The notes under the pieces are model-generated. The model was not told the origin of the DNA and did not search any database. It worked only from the letters and a program-made list of their open reading frames with translations. A program made the translations under genes and the position numbers. 5,030 bases of DNA from Desulfuromonadaceae bacterium (GTDB taxonomy: Bacteria; Desulfobacterota; Desulfuromonadia; Desulfuromonadales; Geopsychrobacteraceae), in the NCBI GenBank assembly GCA_013138655.1, contig WTCI01000268.1, positions 1 through 5,030 on the forward strand. Reading direction: 5' to 3'. Shown here one piece after another: positions 4,969 through 5,030 of this stretch. The first letter of the stretch is position 1. Each line of letters starts with the position of its first letter.

Positions 4969-5030
4969 ATGGCTAAGCAAAAATTTCGCCCTACAAGGCG
5001 TAGTGGTTTTTCAGGGGCGAAGGCATACAT
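4969..5030. repeat. Inverted-repeat arm, probably part of a dispersed palindromic element cut by the window edge
   Basis: TTTCGCCCT (4984-4992) pairs with GGGGCGAAG (5014-5022) over nine positions, two of them wobble, around a loop that contains CTAC-GTAG (4991-4994 / 5000-5003). The window ends in GGCATACAT, which could be half of a larger palindrome centred just outside. A reading frame (MAKQKFRPTRRSGFSGAKAY) stays open from 4969 to the edge but has no good ribosome-binding site. I recall similar repeated sequences in intergenic regions of Geobacter relatives, from memory and unchecked, so a repeat is favoured over a gene. Confidence 0.45.

Overview
The window looks like chromosomal DNA from a Desulfuromonadales-type bacterium (Geobacter / Desulfuromonas / Pelobacter relatives). 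This rests on moderate GC content, the style of the NuoA N-terminus, a probable selenocysteine-encoding AhpD-like gene, and the feel of the intergenic repeats. It is a family-level impression, not a proven assignment.

Left edge (1-578): the first 30 codons of nuoA (complex I subunit A) run off the window on the minus strand. Upstream of it is a non-coding stretch of almost 490 bp. It holds a convincing minus-strand promoter (perfect TTGACA -35), a perfect 16-bp palindrome just upstream of the -35, a pair of 13-bp direct repeats in the leader, and inverted repeats nearer the end of hslO. No confident gene was found there.

Middle (579-3480): four closely packed minus-strand genes look like one operon. 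In transcription order they are a YadG-like ABC ATPase, a YadH-like ABC-2 permease (11-bp overlap), a small carboxymuconolactone decarboxylase/AhpD-like gene, and hslO (the redox-regulated chaperone Hsp33). The AhpD-like gene is easily missed. Its second catalytic Cys codon is replaced by TGA, giving a C-V-P-[UGA] motif. A SECIS-like hairpin begins 11 nt after the TGA and its apical loop begins 21 nt after it, so selenocysteine is the likely reading. The same gene also carries a frameshift 60 bases after its start, so it is either a decaying selenoprotein gene or affected by a sequence error.

Right part (3481-4895): a divergent promoter region separates the ABC operon from two plus-strand genes. 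One encodes a secreted coiled-coil protein of unknown function; the other, 9 bp downstream, encodes a class I SAM-dependent methyltransferase of the METTL7/UbiE-like type.

Right edge (4896-5030): non-coding sequence ends in a strong inverted repeat that resembles one arm of a longer dispersed palindromic element cut by the window boundary.

The most interesting item is the probable selenocysteine AhpD-like gene beside hslO, which places a thiol/selenol redox protein next to a thiol-switched chaperone.
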